53,714 nucleotides of DNA from an uncultured Bacteroidales bacterium (GCA_900319925.1 ONQE01000002.1:1-53714), one strand, 5' to 3'. Counted from the stretch's first letter, positions 34,243 through 42,464 are shown. Notes: a model not told the origin generated them from the sequence alone. Made by a program: numbers and translations.

Positions 34243-34264
34243 AATTTTTCATGTTTCTCGGTAG

Positions 34265-34286
34265 AGAGACGTTGTGAGACGTCTTT
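34265..34286. repeat. Palindromic hairpin between the flippase and MltD genes
   Basis: AGAGACGT and its near complement enclose a 6-nt loop; GGTA and TACC extend the outer sides imperfectly. The arm GTAGAGA(GA)CG resembles the translated palindrome copy at 52032-52059 (GTAGAGACG), so it may belong to the same family. It lacks a T run on the minus strand. Confidence 0.45.
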
Positions 34287-34317
34287 ACCTTCGGTGAAAC
34301 GATTCCTATTCGAAAAA

Positions 34318-35955
34318 CTATTTTTTCGGGATCTTCAGTTTTTGGCCGACTTGGAGGGCGTCCTTGTTCGCCAACTTGTTGTAGTCAGCGAGATAGTCCG
34401 CGGTGGTGCCGTAGCGGCGGGCGATGGACGAGAGCGTGTCGCCGCGTTGGATCGTGTATGAGGTGTAACTCATATGCTGTTGTACGGGCTTGATTTCGGG
34501 TTGCGGTTTGGCGGGGACAGGACCTCCGATGGTGTCGCTCGTCGTAGAGGTGGAATCCTTCGCGTTATTGTCGGCGATGACCTTGGAGGTGTCCTGGGCA
34601 GCGGGTTTCGCGTTCGGGTTGGGAACGGTCACTGTGGTGCCTTTCTTGACTAGCAGTCGTTGCCCCACGCGCAGGCTGGTGCTGCGCAAATGGTTCAGGG
34701 ACTTGATTTTGCTGACCGTGGTTCCGTATTTGGAGGCAATTCTGCCTAGCGTTTCGCCTTTTCTCACGGTGTGGTATTTGTTCGGCGTTTTCTGCACAAT
34801 CATCATACCGTCATCAGTCACAGTGCCGTTGGCCGCGATTTCGTTCAAGTTCTTGGTCGGGTTGAAGTAGGTGTCGTAGTTGTAATTCGGGATGGAGTCG
34901 GCCAAGGCGATGTAGTGCAAGATATCGTTTGAGCGTAACCGCACGGGCATCGGCTGGTTGAATGCCGGGACGATGTCCTTTTTGTACTGCGGGTTGAGGG
35001 ATTTGATTTCGTCATAGCTGACATCCAGCACGTTGGCAATCTGCATAAAATGGGTCTCCTTGTGAATCATGATGGTGTCCACATCTAACGGGATGGAAAT
35101 CTGTGCAGGCTGGATGCCGTAGAGATTGTGGTAGGTCATCATATACATCGCGCCGATGAAGGCAGGGAAGTAGTTCTGGGTTTCGCGGGGGAGGTAGTGA
35201 CACACACTCCAGAAATCGGTCTTGCCGCCGGAGCGTTGGATAGCCTTGCGCACATTGCCCGCGCCGCAGTTATAAGCGGAGATGGCCAATCCCCAGTCAC
35301 CGAAGATGTTGTAGAGATCGCGGAAATGACGGGCGGCGGCTTCCGTAGCCTTGTAGGGGTCGCGGCGGTCATCGACATACGAGGTGACCTCCAGTCCGTA
35401 GAGTTTGCCCGTGCCGTACATGAACTGCCAAATGCCTGTGGCACCGGCGGGGGAGACGGCTGTCGGGTTGAGCGCGGACTCGATGATCGTGATATAGACC
35501 AACTCCTCAGGCAGGTCGTACTTGTCGAAAATGGCTTTCATCCACGGGTAGTAGTACTGTGCCAGACCCAAGATTACGGAGGAGCTGCGTTGCCGTTGCA
35601 CGGAGTAGAGTTCGATGAAACGCTTCACCTTGTCGTTGTAGGCCACCTGAATAGGGGTCTCGATAGCGCTTAACCGTTTGTACATCAGAGAGTCGTTGTG
35701 GTCGTATTTGGTCGTGTCATCCGTGAGTTTGGAAAGGACGGAGTTTTGGGAGGCGAGGTCTCGTTTCACGTACCAGACGTTCAGCAGCGAGTCCATCAGG
35801 CGAATCTCGTTACGGGTGAAAATCTCCAAGCTCTCTTGAGCGGCGTTTTCGGCGGCGATGGAAGCGGAGTCGGGCGTCACAGGCGAGTCCGCCTGCGCGA
35901 CCAAGTTTCCCATCAATCCACATAATAAGGTTATAATCAGTATTTTATATCGCAT
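34318..35955 (-). CDS. MltD-like lytic transglycosylase with two LysM domains
   Basis: The 545-residue secreted enzyme cuts the glycan strand of peptidoglycan between MurNAc and GlcNAc, forming anhydroMurNAc. After a signal peptide (ending GNLVAQA) and a helical stretch, the SLT domain lies at about 140-275. It has the catalytic Glu in ITIIESALNPTAVSPAGATGIWQFM, then DDRRDPYKATEAAARHF, LAISAYNCGAGNV and FPAFIGAMYMM. LysM domains at about 396-442 (YHTVRKGETLGRIASKYGT) and 498-544 (YTIQRGDTLSSIARRYGT) bind the wall; a third LysM-like stretch sits near 320. A TATCTTTG lies only 4 nt before the ATG, so either transcription starts elsewhere or the transcript is nearly leaderless. Confidence 0.93.
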   Translation of the reverse strand: MRYKILIITLLCGLMGNLVAQADSPVTPDSASIAAENAAQESLEIFTRNEIRLMDSLLNVWYVKRDLASQNSVLSKLTDDTTKYDHNDSLMYKRLSAIETPIQVAYNDKVKRFIELYSVQRQRSSSVILGLAQYYYPWMKAIFDKYDLPEELVYITIIESALNPTAVSPAGATGIWQFMYGTGKLYGLEVTSYVDDRRDPYKATEAAARHFRDLYNIFGDWGLAISAYNCGAGNVRKAIQRSGGKTDFWSVCHYLPRETQNYFPAFIGAMYMMTYHNLYGIQPAQISIPLDVDTIMIHKETHFMQIANVLDVSYDEIKSLNPQYKKDIVPAFNQPMPVRLRSNDILHYIALADSIPNYNYDTYFNPTKNLNEIAANGTVTDDGMMIVQKTPNKYHTVRKGETLGRIASKYGTTVSKIKSLNHLRSTSLRVGQRLLVKKGTTVTVPNPNAKPAAQDTSKVIADNNAKDSTSTTSDTIGGPVPAKPQPEIKPVQQHMSYTSYTIQRGDTLSSIARRYGTTADYLADYNKLANKDALQVGQKLKIPKK

Positions 35956-35990
35956 ATTTCAAAGATAAAGAATATATAACGTCCGTTCTG

Positions 35991-37499
35991 CTATTTTATT
36001 GTGTAGTTATTCCATTTCAGTTCTTTTCCTCCTTGGAATAGGGTGGTGACGGAGAGGATTCCCTCCTCGTCGTAGAGTTGCCAAATGCCCTCTTGGAGAC
36101 CGTTTTCGTACTTGCCGGTCAGGCGGATATTGCCGTTTTCCCAATAGAGCACGTATTTTCCGTCCATCATATCGTCGGCGTACTGGATTTCGGAGGCCAA
36201 TTTGCCGGGCTCGAACCAGGATTTCCACACCCCGTCGCGTAGTCCTCCGCTATAACGCCCTGTTTCGTAGGAGGTTCCGTTTCTGTACATCCAGACGCCC
36301 TCCTCGTAGCCGGCTTCGTACTGACCGGTTGTCAGGGCATTCCCTTCTTCGTCGTAATCGATGTAGCGGCCCTCCAAGTCGCCGTCCTCGTAGTTGGCCA
36401 CGGTCATGGTGTCGCCGCTTGGGTAGAACCAGAGCCATTCGCCGATTTTCTGTCCTTTGCTGTTATAACTGCCGGTAATCTCGACAGTTTTGTCGGTGAA
36501 GTAGAAGTTCCACTCTCCGATAGGTTTCGAGTTTTTGTACTTGCCTTGCGAGCGCAGTTCGCCGGTGGGGTAGTACTCCTTCCACAGGCCCTGCCGCAGT
36601 CCGTTCAGGTCGGTGATGCCTTCGTAGCGGAGCCAGCCGTTCTCGAAGAGGTATCCGTTGGTGATTTTGCCGGTGGAGTCGAAGTCGCGGCGGATGCCGT
36701 CGGGGCGGCCGTTATAGTAGGTGGCGGCGATGGCCACCTGCCCGTTCGGATGGTAGGTGCGGCGTCGCTCCAGCTCCTTCGTCTCCTTGGCATCCTTCAC
36801 TAACTGGTCGTTTTCGTACTTCTCCACGTAGAGGAAATCGCCGTTCTCGTCGTAATATTTGAAGAATCCGTGTTTCTTGCCGTTGAGGTATTGTGCCTCG
36901 ACGCGCAGGTTGCCGTTATCCCAAAAGTATTTCCAGCTGCCCTGCTTGAGGCCGAATTTGTCGGTGCGGTTCACGACCTCGCGGCGGCTGCGGACCCCCC
37001 GGTAGTACTTGGTCACGGCCACCACCAAGCCCGTGTCGTTGAACTCCTTGGCCAAACCGTGCGGCAGCCCGTTGAGGTAGGGCACGGTTTTCCGCCAGAT
37101 ATGGTCGGTGGTATAAGTGTTCACACTGCCGACAATCGTGTCCTGTCGCCAGTGGGTTACCGTATATTCATCTTTCTGATAGACAGTTTGTTCACCGTCT
37201 TTTTTGTCTTCCTTGTAATGCACTTTCATGCGCACGGTGGCGTCGTCGTTGTAGAATGTCCAGAGACTGTCGAGGAGGAAATTCTTGCGGTTGCCCTCGG
37301 AGACGAGGACGCCCTTCTCGTTGTAGGACTTCCACCAGCCGTCGGGCTTGCCATCAACAATGCGGCCCTCGCTCGACTTCACGCCGTTGGGGTAGTAGAA
37401 TATTTTGTAGTCATCAGGATATAAAAAAGTGGAGTCCTGGGCCTGGCAGAACGCCGTTCCCAGCAGGAGAATAAGCCCAAGAGTCCACTTTCTCATCAT
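35991..37499 (-). CDS. MORN / YwqK-repeat protein
   Basis: The 502-residue secreted protein (signal peptide ending TAFCQA) consists of about 18-20 repeats of roughly 23 residues with the pattern G.W..Y...G.L...G.Y, such as GKPDGWWKSYNEKGVLVSEG, GKKHGFFKYYDENGDFLYVE and LQEGIWQLYDEEGILSV. These repeats are annotated as MORN or YwqK family; the toxin-antitoxin name often given to them has no support from this context, since there is no partner toxin. The repeats form an extended beta-sheet; binding partners are unknown. It is 13 nt downstream of the lipoprotein gene, so they share an operon. The upstream start MMRK has an adjacent second Met. Confidence 0.88.
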   Translation of the reverse strand: MMRKWTLGLILLLGTAFCQAQDSTFLYPDDYKIFYYPNGVKSSEGRIVDGKPDGWWKSYNEKGVLVSEGNRKNFLLDSLWTFYNDDATVRMKVHYKEDKKDGEQTVYQKDEYTVTHWRQDTIVGSVNTYTTDHIWRKTVPYLNGLPHGLAKEFNDTGLVVAVTKYYRGVRSRREVVNRTDKFGLKQGSWKYFWDNGNLRVEAQYLNGKKHGFFKYYDENGDFLYVEKYENDQLVKDAKETKELERRRTYHPNGQVAIAATYYNGRPDGIRRDFDSTGKITNGYLFENGWLRYEGITDLNGLRQGLWKEYYPTGELRSQGKYKNSKPIGEWNFYFTDKTVEITGSYNSKGQKIGEWLWFYPSGDTMTVANYEDGDLEGRYIDYDEEGNALTTGQYEAGYEEGVWMYRNGTSYETGRYSGGLRDGVWKSWFEPGKLASEIQYADDMMDGKYVLYWENGNIRLTGKYENGLQEGIWQLYDEEGILSVTTLFQGGKELKWNNYTIK

Positions 37500-37512
37500 T
37501 CTCTATATTAAA

Positions 37513-37980
37513 CTATCTTGTTCCGTCGAATTTCACAATGGTGATACGGGTGTTTATCGTACCCAAAATCTCGATTTCGTATTGAAGTTCGGCATGAACC
37601 GAATTGCCGGAAAACACCGCCGTTACACCCACATTCTTAATTTGCTCTTTAGTGGCATCATAAACATTGTTTTGGTAACCGATGCTCTGCAATAAGACAT
37701 CAAGGTAATCCAACAGGCCGCTATTGGAGACATACTGATCCGAAGAGACAGCGTTGAGCGGAATCACGCTGTAGAGGAACAGTCCGTTAGTCAGCGGGTT
37801 AGTGAGGAATTGCATTTTTCCACTTTTGCTGTCGGTGGGGTTAGCATTCGGGATAATATCCGACGTGGAAAATTTAAAGAATTGGAAGTTACCGGTGTAT
37901 GTTCCGGCATACTGGTTCTTGGTGGTGCAGCCGGTCAGCGCAATGACAGCTGCGATGGCGATAATGACTAATTTTTTCAT
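37513..37980 (-). CDS. Lipoprotein of unknown function
   Basis: The 155 residues begin with a lipoprotein signal MKKLVIIAIAAVIALTGC; Cys-18 should be lipidated. The mature part has a beta-strand pattern (YAGTYTGNFQFFKF, GKMQFLTNPLTNGLFLYSVI, VHAELQYEIEILG, RITIVKFDG), which looks like a small beta-barrel or lipocalin-like fold. I recognise no family. It lies at the head of the operon with the MORN-repeat gene, so the two proteins may work together at the outer membrane. Confidence 0.8.
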   Translation of the reverse strand: MKKLVIIAIAAVIALTGCTTKNQYAGTYTGNFQFFKFSTSDIIPNANPTDSKSGKMQFLTNPLTNGLFLYSVIPLNAVSSDQYVSNSGLLDYLDVLLQSIGYQNNVYDATKEQIKNVGVTAVFSGNSVHAELQYEIEILGTINTRITIVKFDGTR

Positions 37981-38016
37981 TTTTTTTATGATTTAAAGTG
38001 ATTCGATTCTAAGCGG

Positions 38017-38024
38017 CAAAGATA
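38017..38024 (-). promoter_or_regulatory. Promoter -7 box of the 37513-37980 lipoprotein (TATCTTTG)
   Basis: On the minus strand TATCTTTG lies 36 nt before the ATG. No TTTG at the usual -33 distance. Confidence 0.6.
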
Positions 38025-38091
38025 CAAAAATATCAAACGTTAGACTGTTGACAAAAATAAAGATTAAAACACAGCATTTCAGAAAAAAATT

Positions 38092-38099
38092 TATCTTTG
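38092..38099 (+). promoter_or_regulatory. Promoter -7 box of the Cys-rich lipoprotein (TATCTTTG)
   Basis: TATCTTTG lies 44 nt before the ATG at 38144. It is divergent from the promoter at 38017-38024; the two boxes are 67 bp apart. Confidence 0.6.
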
Positions 38100-38143
38100 C
38101 CGCCAGATTACAAACCGATTAATAACCAAAAAAATTGAAAAAG

Positions 38144-38362
38144 ATGAAAAAGGTATTATGCATCTGCGCAGTGGGTTTGTTGCTTGGTTTCTTCACCACC
38201 TCCTGCGACAAAAAATGTCAATGTAAAACCTATGTCAACGGTGCTCTTTCCACCACTGGCGATCCTTTTGAAGTTGAATCCGGCAAAAAATGCTCCGATT
38301 ACAACAGCTCAGTCACGGTTTTGGGCATCACCACCGAAGTTAAATGTACAACTTCCATGTAA
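38144..38362 (+). CDS. Small Cys-rich lipoprotein
   Basis: The 72-residue protein starts MKKVLCICAVGLLLGFFTTSC, a lipoprotein signal whose lipobox TTSC ends at Cys-21 (numbering from ATG 38144; a TTG start three codons earlier is less likely). The 51-residue mature part has four more Cys (KKCQCKTY ... KKCSDY ... VKCTTSM), enough for two disulfides. It has the strand pattern of a small beta-sheet domain. I recognise no family. It is monocistronic, with its own -7 box and a terminator 20 nt after the stop. Confidence 0.78.
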   Translation: MKKVLCICAVGLLLGFFTTSCDKKCQCKTYVNGALSTTGDPFEVESGKKCSDYNSSVTVLGITTEVKCTTSM

Positions 38363-38381
38363 TGCTTGACAGAAGAAAAGG

Positions 38382-38406
38382 AGCCCCTGCAAAGGGGCTT
38401 TTTTTT
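38382..38406 (+). terminator. Terminator of the Cys-rich lipoprotein gene
   Basis: AGCCCCT (38382-38388) pairs with AGGGGCT (38393-38399) around a GCAA loop and is followed by eight T. The T run leads directly into the rimO -7 box. Confidence 0.93.
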
Positions 38407-38407
38407 G

Positions 38408-38415
38408 TATCTTTG
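38408..38415 (+). promoter_or_regulatory. Promoter -7 box of rimO (TATCTTTG)
   Basis: TATCTTTG lies 20 nt before the rimO ATG. The terminator hairpin of the preceding gene occupies the -15 to -33 region of this promoter. Confidence 0.6.
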
Positions 38416-38435
38416 CCGACTGAAATTCGAACGTT

Positions 38436-39713
38436 ATGACCATCAATATCATCACCTTGGGATGTTCCAAGAACATTGTGGATTCGGAAGTTATGGCCGC
38501 GCAGCTTCACCGAAACGGGCATGAACTTTACTACGAGAGTGCGCAGAAAAGCGATGTCGTGATTATCAACACGTGCAGCTTCATCCACGATGCGCGGGAG
38601 GAGTCCGTGAATGAAATCCTGCAACAGATTGAGCGCAAGAAACGCCGCCAAATCAAGAAGTTGTACGTGGTGGGATGCCTCGTGCAGCGCAATATGGCGG
38701 AACTGCAGGAGGCTCTGCCTGAGGTGGATGGTTTCTTCACCTTCGCGGAACTGCCGAAGCTGTTGGAATCCCCCGATTTCCAGCTGCTCAATACGGCGGA
38801 CCGTATGCTCTCGACCCCGCGCCACTACGCCTACCTCAAGATTTCCGAGGGCTGCGACCACCAGTGCTCCTACTGTTCCATCCCGCTCATCCGCGACCGG
38901 CAGGTCTCCAAACCGATTCCGCTATTGGTGGAAGAGGCGCAACGTTTGGCCGACCAAGGGGTTAAGGAGCTGATGCTGATCGCCCAGGACCTCACCTACT
39001 ACGGCATCGACCGCAGCGGCAAGCGCGAACTCGCCGAACTGATGGATAAGCTCGCGCAAGTGAATGGCATTCAGTGGATTCGACTGCATTACGCCTACCC
39101 GCTGAACTTCCCCTACGAGATTCTGGAGGTGATGAAGCAATACCCGCAATATTGCCGCTATTTGGACATCCCGTTCCAGCACGTGAGCGACGACATCCTG
39201 CAGAGCATGCGTCGTGGCGGCAGCGCGGCCTACATCTACGACCTCATCGCCCGTATCCGCGAGACGATTCCCGGCATCGCGCTGCGCACCACACTGATCT
39301 CCGGCTACCCGACCGAGACCCGCGAGCAGCACAAGGAACTCGTGGAGTTCGTGCGCCGCAACCGCTTCGAACGTCTCGGCGTTTTCGCCTACTCGCAAGA
39401 GGACGACACCCCCGCCTTCGACCTCGGCGACCCCATCAAGGCCTCCGAAAAGAACAAACGGGTGAACGAAATCATGAAGCTGCAGGAGAAAATCTCCTAC
39501 GAGATCAATCAGACCCGCGTCGGCACCACGATGAAGGTGCTCATCGACAGCGAGGAACCCGACTGCTACATCGGCCGCACCGAATTCGACTCCCCCGATG
39601 TCGATAACGACGTTTTCATTGACAAGAGCAAACCCCTCACTGTCGGCGAATTCTACAATGTGGAAATCACGGACGCGGCGGAATATGATTTGTTCGGAAC
39701 GGTAGGTGTTTGA
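38436..39713 (+). CDS. rimO: Ribosomal protein S12 methylthiotransferase
   Basis: RimO adds a methylthio group to Asp-88 of ribosomal protein S12, using two Fe-S clusters and S-adenosylmethionine. The 425 residues have an N-terminal UPF0004 domain (MTINIITLGCSKNIVDSEVM, then NTCSFIHDAREES and VVGCLVQR, with the three cluster Cys), the radical-SAM motif CDHQCSYC (in KISEGCDHQCSYCSIPLIRD), and a C-terminal TRAM domain (GTTMKVLIDSEEPDCYIGR). Glu- and Asp-rich RimO-specific features separate it from MiaB. It is monocistronic. Confidence 0.95.
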   Translation: MTINIITLGCSKNIVDSEVMAAQLHRNGHELYYESAQKSDVVIINTCSFIHDAREESVNEILQQIERKKRRQIKKLYVVGCLVQRNMAELQEALPEVDGFFTFAELPKLLESPDFQLLNTADRMLSTPRHYAYLKISEGCDHQCSYCSIPLIRDRQVSKPIPLLVEEAQRLADQGVKELMLIAQDLTYYGIDRSGKRELAELMDKLAQVNGIQWIRLHYAYPLNFPYEILEVMKQYPQYCRYLDIPFQHVSDDILQSMRRGGSAAYIYDLIARIRETIPGIALRTTLISGYPTETREQHKELVEFVRRNRFERLGVFAYSQEDDTPAFDLGDPIKASEKNKRVNEIMKLQEKISYEINQTRVGTTMKVLIDSEEPDCYIGRTEFDSPDVDNDVFIDKSKPLTVGEFYNVEITDAAEYDLFGTVGV

Positions 39714-39731
39714 TAATCGAAATGTCTTTTT

Positions 39732-39765
39732 CTACCGAGCTCTTGCCCCTGCCGGGGCTGCTCAA
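39732..39765. repeat. Dispersed hairpin element, inverted half copy
   Basis: The reverse complement of this stretch matches the left half of the element at 23966-24037 in 31 of 34 positions (hairpin GCCCC-GGCA-GGGGC plus spacer AGAGCTCGGTAG). Hairpin 2 is missing. A heptamer array follows 57 nt further on, as array E precedes copy 1. Confidence 0.8.
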
Positions 39766-39822
39766 GGAAAATGTTTTTATAGATTGCTCCTCTATCGTTA
39801 AAATTGCGCTTATCGTAACCCA

Positions 39823-39885
39823 CTAACTGCTAACTACTAACTGCTAACTACGAACTTTCAATAACCCATAACCAATAACCATTAT
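39823..39885. repeat. Heptamer array J running exactly to a start codon (9 units)
   Basis: Nine 7-nt units run from 39823 to the base before the ATG at 39886. The consensus drifts along the array: CTAACTG/CTAACTA first, then CGAACTT, then CCCATAA and CCAATAA, without a break in the 7-nt register. Confidence 0.93.
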
Positions 39886-41670
39886 ATGAACCTCCTCCAA
39901 CTTTTCAAAAACCTCCGTCCGTTTGTGAAACCTTACAAATGGCTGGTACTCATCACCTTAATCCTCACGTTGGTCGGGTCCTTGATGGCGCAAGTCAACG
40001 CCATCGTGCTCGACCGGACGGTGGATGCCATCAACGCGCTCATCGGCACCAATTTCCAATGGGGTCAGGCGGCGCGAATTATGACCATCATCTCCATCGT
40101 GCTGTTAGGCAAGGAGTTGCTATCCGCGATCGTCACCTTTGCACAGAACTATTTCGGCGAGCGGATGCGAATCTACGTGAGCCGCGACTTGGCGCAGAGC
40201 GTTATCGAGAAAGTGCTCACCTTCAAGATGGCCTTCTTCAACTCGGGAGACAACGCTACTGGCAAGTTGCAAGCCCGTATCGATCAGGGTGTCAGCTCGT
40301 TGTCTCGTACGGTGCAGAACTTTTTCATCGACCTGCTGCCGTTGTTCACCAGCGCCTTGCTCGCCCTCATCCTGATGTTCGCGGCCAACGTCTATGTCGG
40401 TTTGGTCGCCCTCGGCATCGTGCCGGTCTATTTCTGGATCACCTACCGGCAGGCACGGCGACTCAAGGGTTGGCGGCGCGAGATGCGTAGCCATTTGGAG
40501 ACTAAAAGTCAGGGTATCAAGAACATCATCGACTCCATCAACGTCATCAAGAGTTTCAACCGCGAGCAGATTGAGGGGCAGAAACAGCTCGACATTCAGA
40601 ACCAAGTGACGGAGAACCAGATGAAAACCCGCAAGGTGGCCTTCTACTACAACGGACTCAAGAGTTTCGTGCGGCAGGTGGGCACCGTGCTGGTCATCAT
40701 CCTCACCGCCTACTTGGTGCTCATCGAATACCCCGGCATGACCATCGGTAAGATCATGTACCACGTGATGTTGTTCAGCAACGTCATCGCGCCCATCACG
40801 CAGCTGCAGCGCATCTTCGACGACGTGAACGACGCGCTGATCTATGCGGAAGGCTTCTTCGGCATCCTCAACTCCGAGAAGGAGGTCGAGCCGTCGGGTG
40901 AGTACAGACCGGAGCCCATTCACGGCAACTTCGAGTTGAAGGGCGTCGATTTCACCTACCCGAACGGCACGCAGGCGTTGTTCGGTGTCAACATGCGGAT
41001 CGAGCCGGGCAAGATCACGGCGTTGGTCGGGCTGTCGGGCGCAGGTAAGAGTACGATCGTCAACCTTTTGGACAAGTTCTATGAGCCGCAGGTGGGCACC
41101 ATCACGTTGGACGGAGTCGATCTGAAGGACTACGACACGAAGTACCTGCGCGAGAACATCGGGTTGGTGTTGCAGAAGAACCATATTTTCGACGGCACCA
41201 TCGAGGAGAACATCCTCTACGGCAATCCGGACGCCACGCACGAGGAGGTGGTGGAGGCCGCGAAGAAGGCGCACCTGTACGACCAGGTCATGGAGTTGCC
41301 GAAGCAGTTCGCGCACAACGCCGCCGACCTCTCCGGCGGACAGCAGCAGCGCGTGGCCATCGCCCGCATGTTTCTCAAGAACCCGCCCATCATCTTCTTG
41401 GACGAGCCCACCGCCAGTTTGGACGCCATCGCCACCGAGCAGATCAAGAACAGCATCGACGCCATCAAGCAAGACCGCACCGTCATCATCATCTCCCACA
41501 GCATCTCGCAGATCATCGACGCCGACTACATCTACGCGCTCAAGGACGGCCGCGTGGAGGAGTCTGGCGACCCCAACGAAATCTACAAGAAAGGCGGCAT
41601 CTACAAGGAAATCATCGACGCTTCGGCAAGAAGTCTGAACATCGAGAAGATTGCGAAGACGATAGGGTAA
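39886..41670 (+). CDS. ABC exporter, fused permease and ATPase
   Basis: The 594-residue half-transporter works as a homodimer. The N-terminal domain (about 1-320) has six membrane helices (PYKWLVLITLILTLVGSLM, ...). The ATPase (about 345-585) has Walker A GLSGAGKSTIVNLL, Q-loop LVLQKNHIFDGTIEENI, signature LSGGQQQRVAIARMF, Walker B IIFLDEPTASLDA and H-loop IIISHSISQI. It resembles MsbA-type and multidrug/lipid exporters; the cargo is not known. The next gene is convergent, hicBA. Its stop codon TAA is the start of a heptamer array. Confidence 0.93.
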   Translation: MNLLQLFKNLRPFVKPYKWLVLITLILTLVGSLMAQVNAIVLDRTVDAINALIGTNFQWGQAARIMTIISIVLLGKELLSAIVTFAQNYFGERMRIYVSRDLAQSVIEKVLTFKMAFFNSGDNATGKLQARIDQGVSSLSRTVQNFFIDLLPLFTSALLALILMFAANVYVGLVALGIVPVYFWITYRQARRLKGWRREMRSHLETKSQGIKNIIDSINVIKSFNREQIEGQKQLDIQNQVTENQMKTRKVAFYYNGLKSFVRQVGTVLVIILTAYLVLIEYPGMTIGKIMYHVMLFSNVIAPITQLQRIFDDVNDALIYAEGFFGILNSEKEVEPSGEYRPEPIHGNFELKGVDFTYPNGTQALFGVNMRIEPGKITALVGLSGAGKSTIVNLLDKFYEPQVGTITLDGVDLKDYDTKYLRENIGLVLQKNHIFDGTIEENILYGNPDATHEEVVEAAKKAHLYDQVMELPKQFAHNAADLSGGQQQRVAIARMFLKNPPIIFLDEPTASLDAIATEQIKNSIDAIKQDRTVIIISHSISQIIDADYIYALKDGRVEESGDPNEIYKKGGIYKEIIDASARSLNIEKIAKTIG

Positions 41671-41706
41671 TGGTTATGGGTTATGGGTTATTGGTGTTGG
41701 TTATTT
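41665..41706. repeat. Heptamer array K (GGTTATG / GGTTATT, about 6 units)
   Basis: Units GGGTAAT, two GGTTATG, GGTTATT, GGTGTTG and GTTATTT are contiguous. The ABC transporter's TAA stop (41668-41670) is in the first. It lies between convergent genes. Confidence 0.92.
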
Positions 41707-41717
41707 AAGAGCGTTAA

Positions 41718-41906
41718 TTATTTGATTTTAGGAATACCCAATTGTTTACAGATCTCTACGGCCAAACGGTCGCCTAATTCGGAATGACGAGGGACAGCGC
41801 TCATCCCTTTTCCTTTTGTATTGATATAAACCGAATGGTTGCTTCCTTCTTTGAAAAGGATGCAATCGTTCTCCAACAAATGTTTAATCAAAGCTGTTCG
41901 CTTCAT
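41718..41906 (-). CDS. hicA: HicA-type toxin (mRNA interferase)
   Basis: HicA is a double-stranded-RNA-binding-fold RNase that cleaves mRNA when not bound by HicB. The 62-residue protein fits the family size. It has MKRTALIKHLLENDCILFKEG, the catalytic His in GSNHSVYINTKGKG, then SAVPRHSELGDRLAVEICKQLGIP. The start overlaps the hicB stop by one base (TAATG), so the two are co-translated. Base composition is more AT-rich than in the surrounding genes, a sign of transfer. Confidence 0.92.
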   Translation of the reverse strand: MKRTALIKHLLENDCILFKEGSNHSVYINTKGKGMSAVPRHSELGDRLAVEICKQLGIPKIK

Positions 41907-42121
41907 TAGAGGACTGCTATTTTGCGGCGTAAAATACGTCGTCCGGTGAATTGTTTTCTGGTAAGCTCCTTTTTGGCGGCCAAAACCATCTCTATGGCAT
42001 CTCTGATATTCTCTTTAGCCTCTTCAATAGTGGCACCTTGTGTCACAGCCTCCGGCACTTGTTCACATTGACAGAACCATTGGCCGTTGTCCATTTTTTC
42101 CAATATGACAGTGAATTCCAT
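41906..42121 (-). CDS. hicB: HicB-type antitoxin
   Basis: HicB blocks HicA and represses the operon. The 71-residue form (start MEFTVILEKMDNGQWF) is chosen because homologues start with this strand and a -7 box (TACTTTTG) lies 19 nt upstream. The frame stays open for 42 more codons (MRNEEKLALIADSNQIVYSI...) to 42247. The body has EQVPEAVTQGATIEEAKENI then DAIEMVLAAKKEL, the partial RNase H-like fold of HicB. The C-terminal KQFTGRRILRRKIAVL is basic, unlike a normal Arc/HTH DNA-binding tail. Antitoxin precedes toxin, the opposite of the E. coli order. Confidence 0.85.
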   Translation of the reverse strand: MEFTVILEKMDNGQWFCQCEQVPEAVTQGATIEEAKENIRDAIEMVLAAKKELTRKQFTGRRILRRKIAVL

Positions 42122-42140
42122 TTCTTTGAAATTGACGGTG

Positions 42141-42148
42141 CAAAAGTA
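42141..42148 (-). promoter_or_regulatory. Inner promoter -7 box of hicBA (TACTTTTG)
   Basis: On the minus strand TACTTTTG lies 19 nt before MEFTVIL. It lies inside the longer hicB frame, so it favours the short HicB. Confidence 0.55.
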
Positions 42149-42329
42149 CGAATTTTTGTCCATATCCGTCTTTTTCGTATCGTCATTTATGCTATAGACG
42201 ATTTGATTAGAATCTGCAATTAAAGCCAATTTTTCTTCATTTCTCATGATATTTCTTACTTTTTAGTTGAAGATGTTTCCAAAATATTACGTCAATCCTT
42301 CGTCAAATTGTACTTTGAGACTGACAGGG

Positions 42330-42337
42330 CAAAGATA
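42330..42337 (-). promoter_or_regulatory. Outer promoter -7 box of hicBA (TATCTTTG)
   Basis: On the minus strand TATCTTTG lies 82 nt before the ATG of the long hicB form (42247). A long and a short transcript, giving 113-aa and 71-aa HicB, are therefore possible. The rest of 42248-42464 shows no other signal besides the TonB receptor promoter. Confidence 0.5.
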
Positions 42338-42431
42338 TAATTTTTTCAATCATCGCACACAGAACACTAAAAATATCGGGGTTCTATAAGCCGAACTAAC
42401 CATTTACCGCTTACGGTTTATCAAAAAAATG

Positions 42432-42439
42432 TATCTTTG
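42432..42439 (+). promoter_or_regulatory. Promoter -7 box of the TonB-dependent receptor (TATCTTTG)
   Basis: TATCTTTG lies 25 nt before the ATG at 42465; -33 TTTG not evident. Confidence 0.65.
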
Positions 42440-42464
42440 CAGCCGTTTAGTGCACGTGTGAAAT

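Noticed and set aside
35960..35967. Promoter -7 box of the MltD-like gene (TATCTTTG on the minus strand)
   Set aside because: It is only 4 nt from the ATG, so transcription from it would start at or after the start codon. It is kept as an oddity in that gene's entry and not listed as a promoter.
35991..37499. Antitoxin of a toxin-antitoxin system (YwqK label)
   Set aside because: The protein is secreted, built of MORN-like repeats and has no toxin gene next to it.
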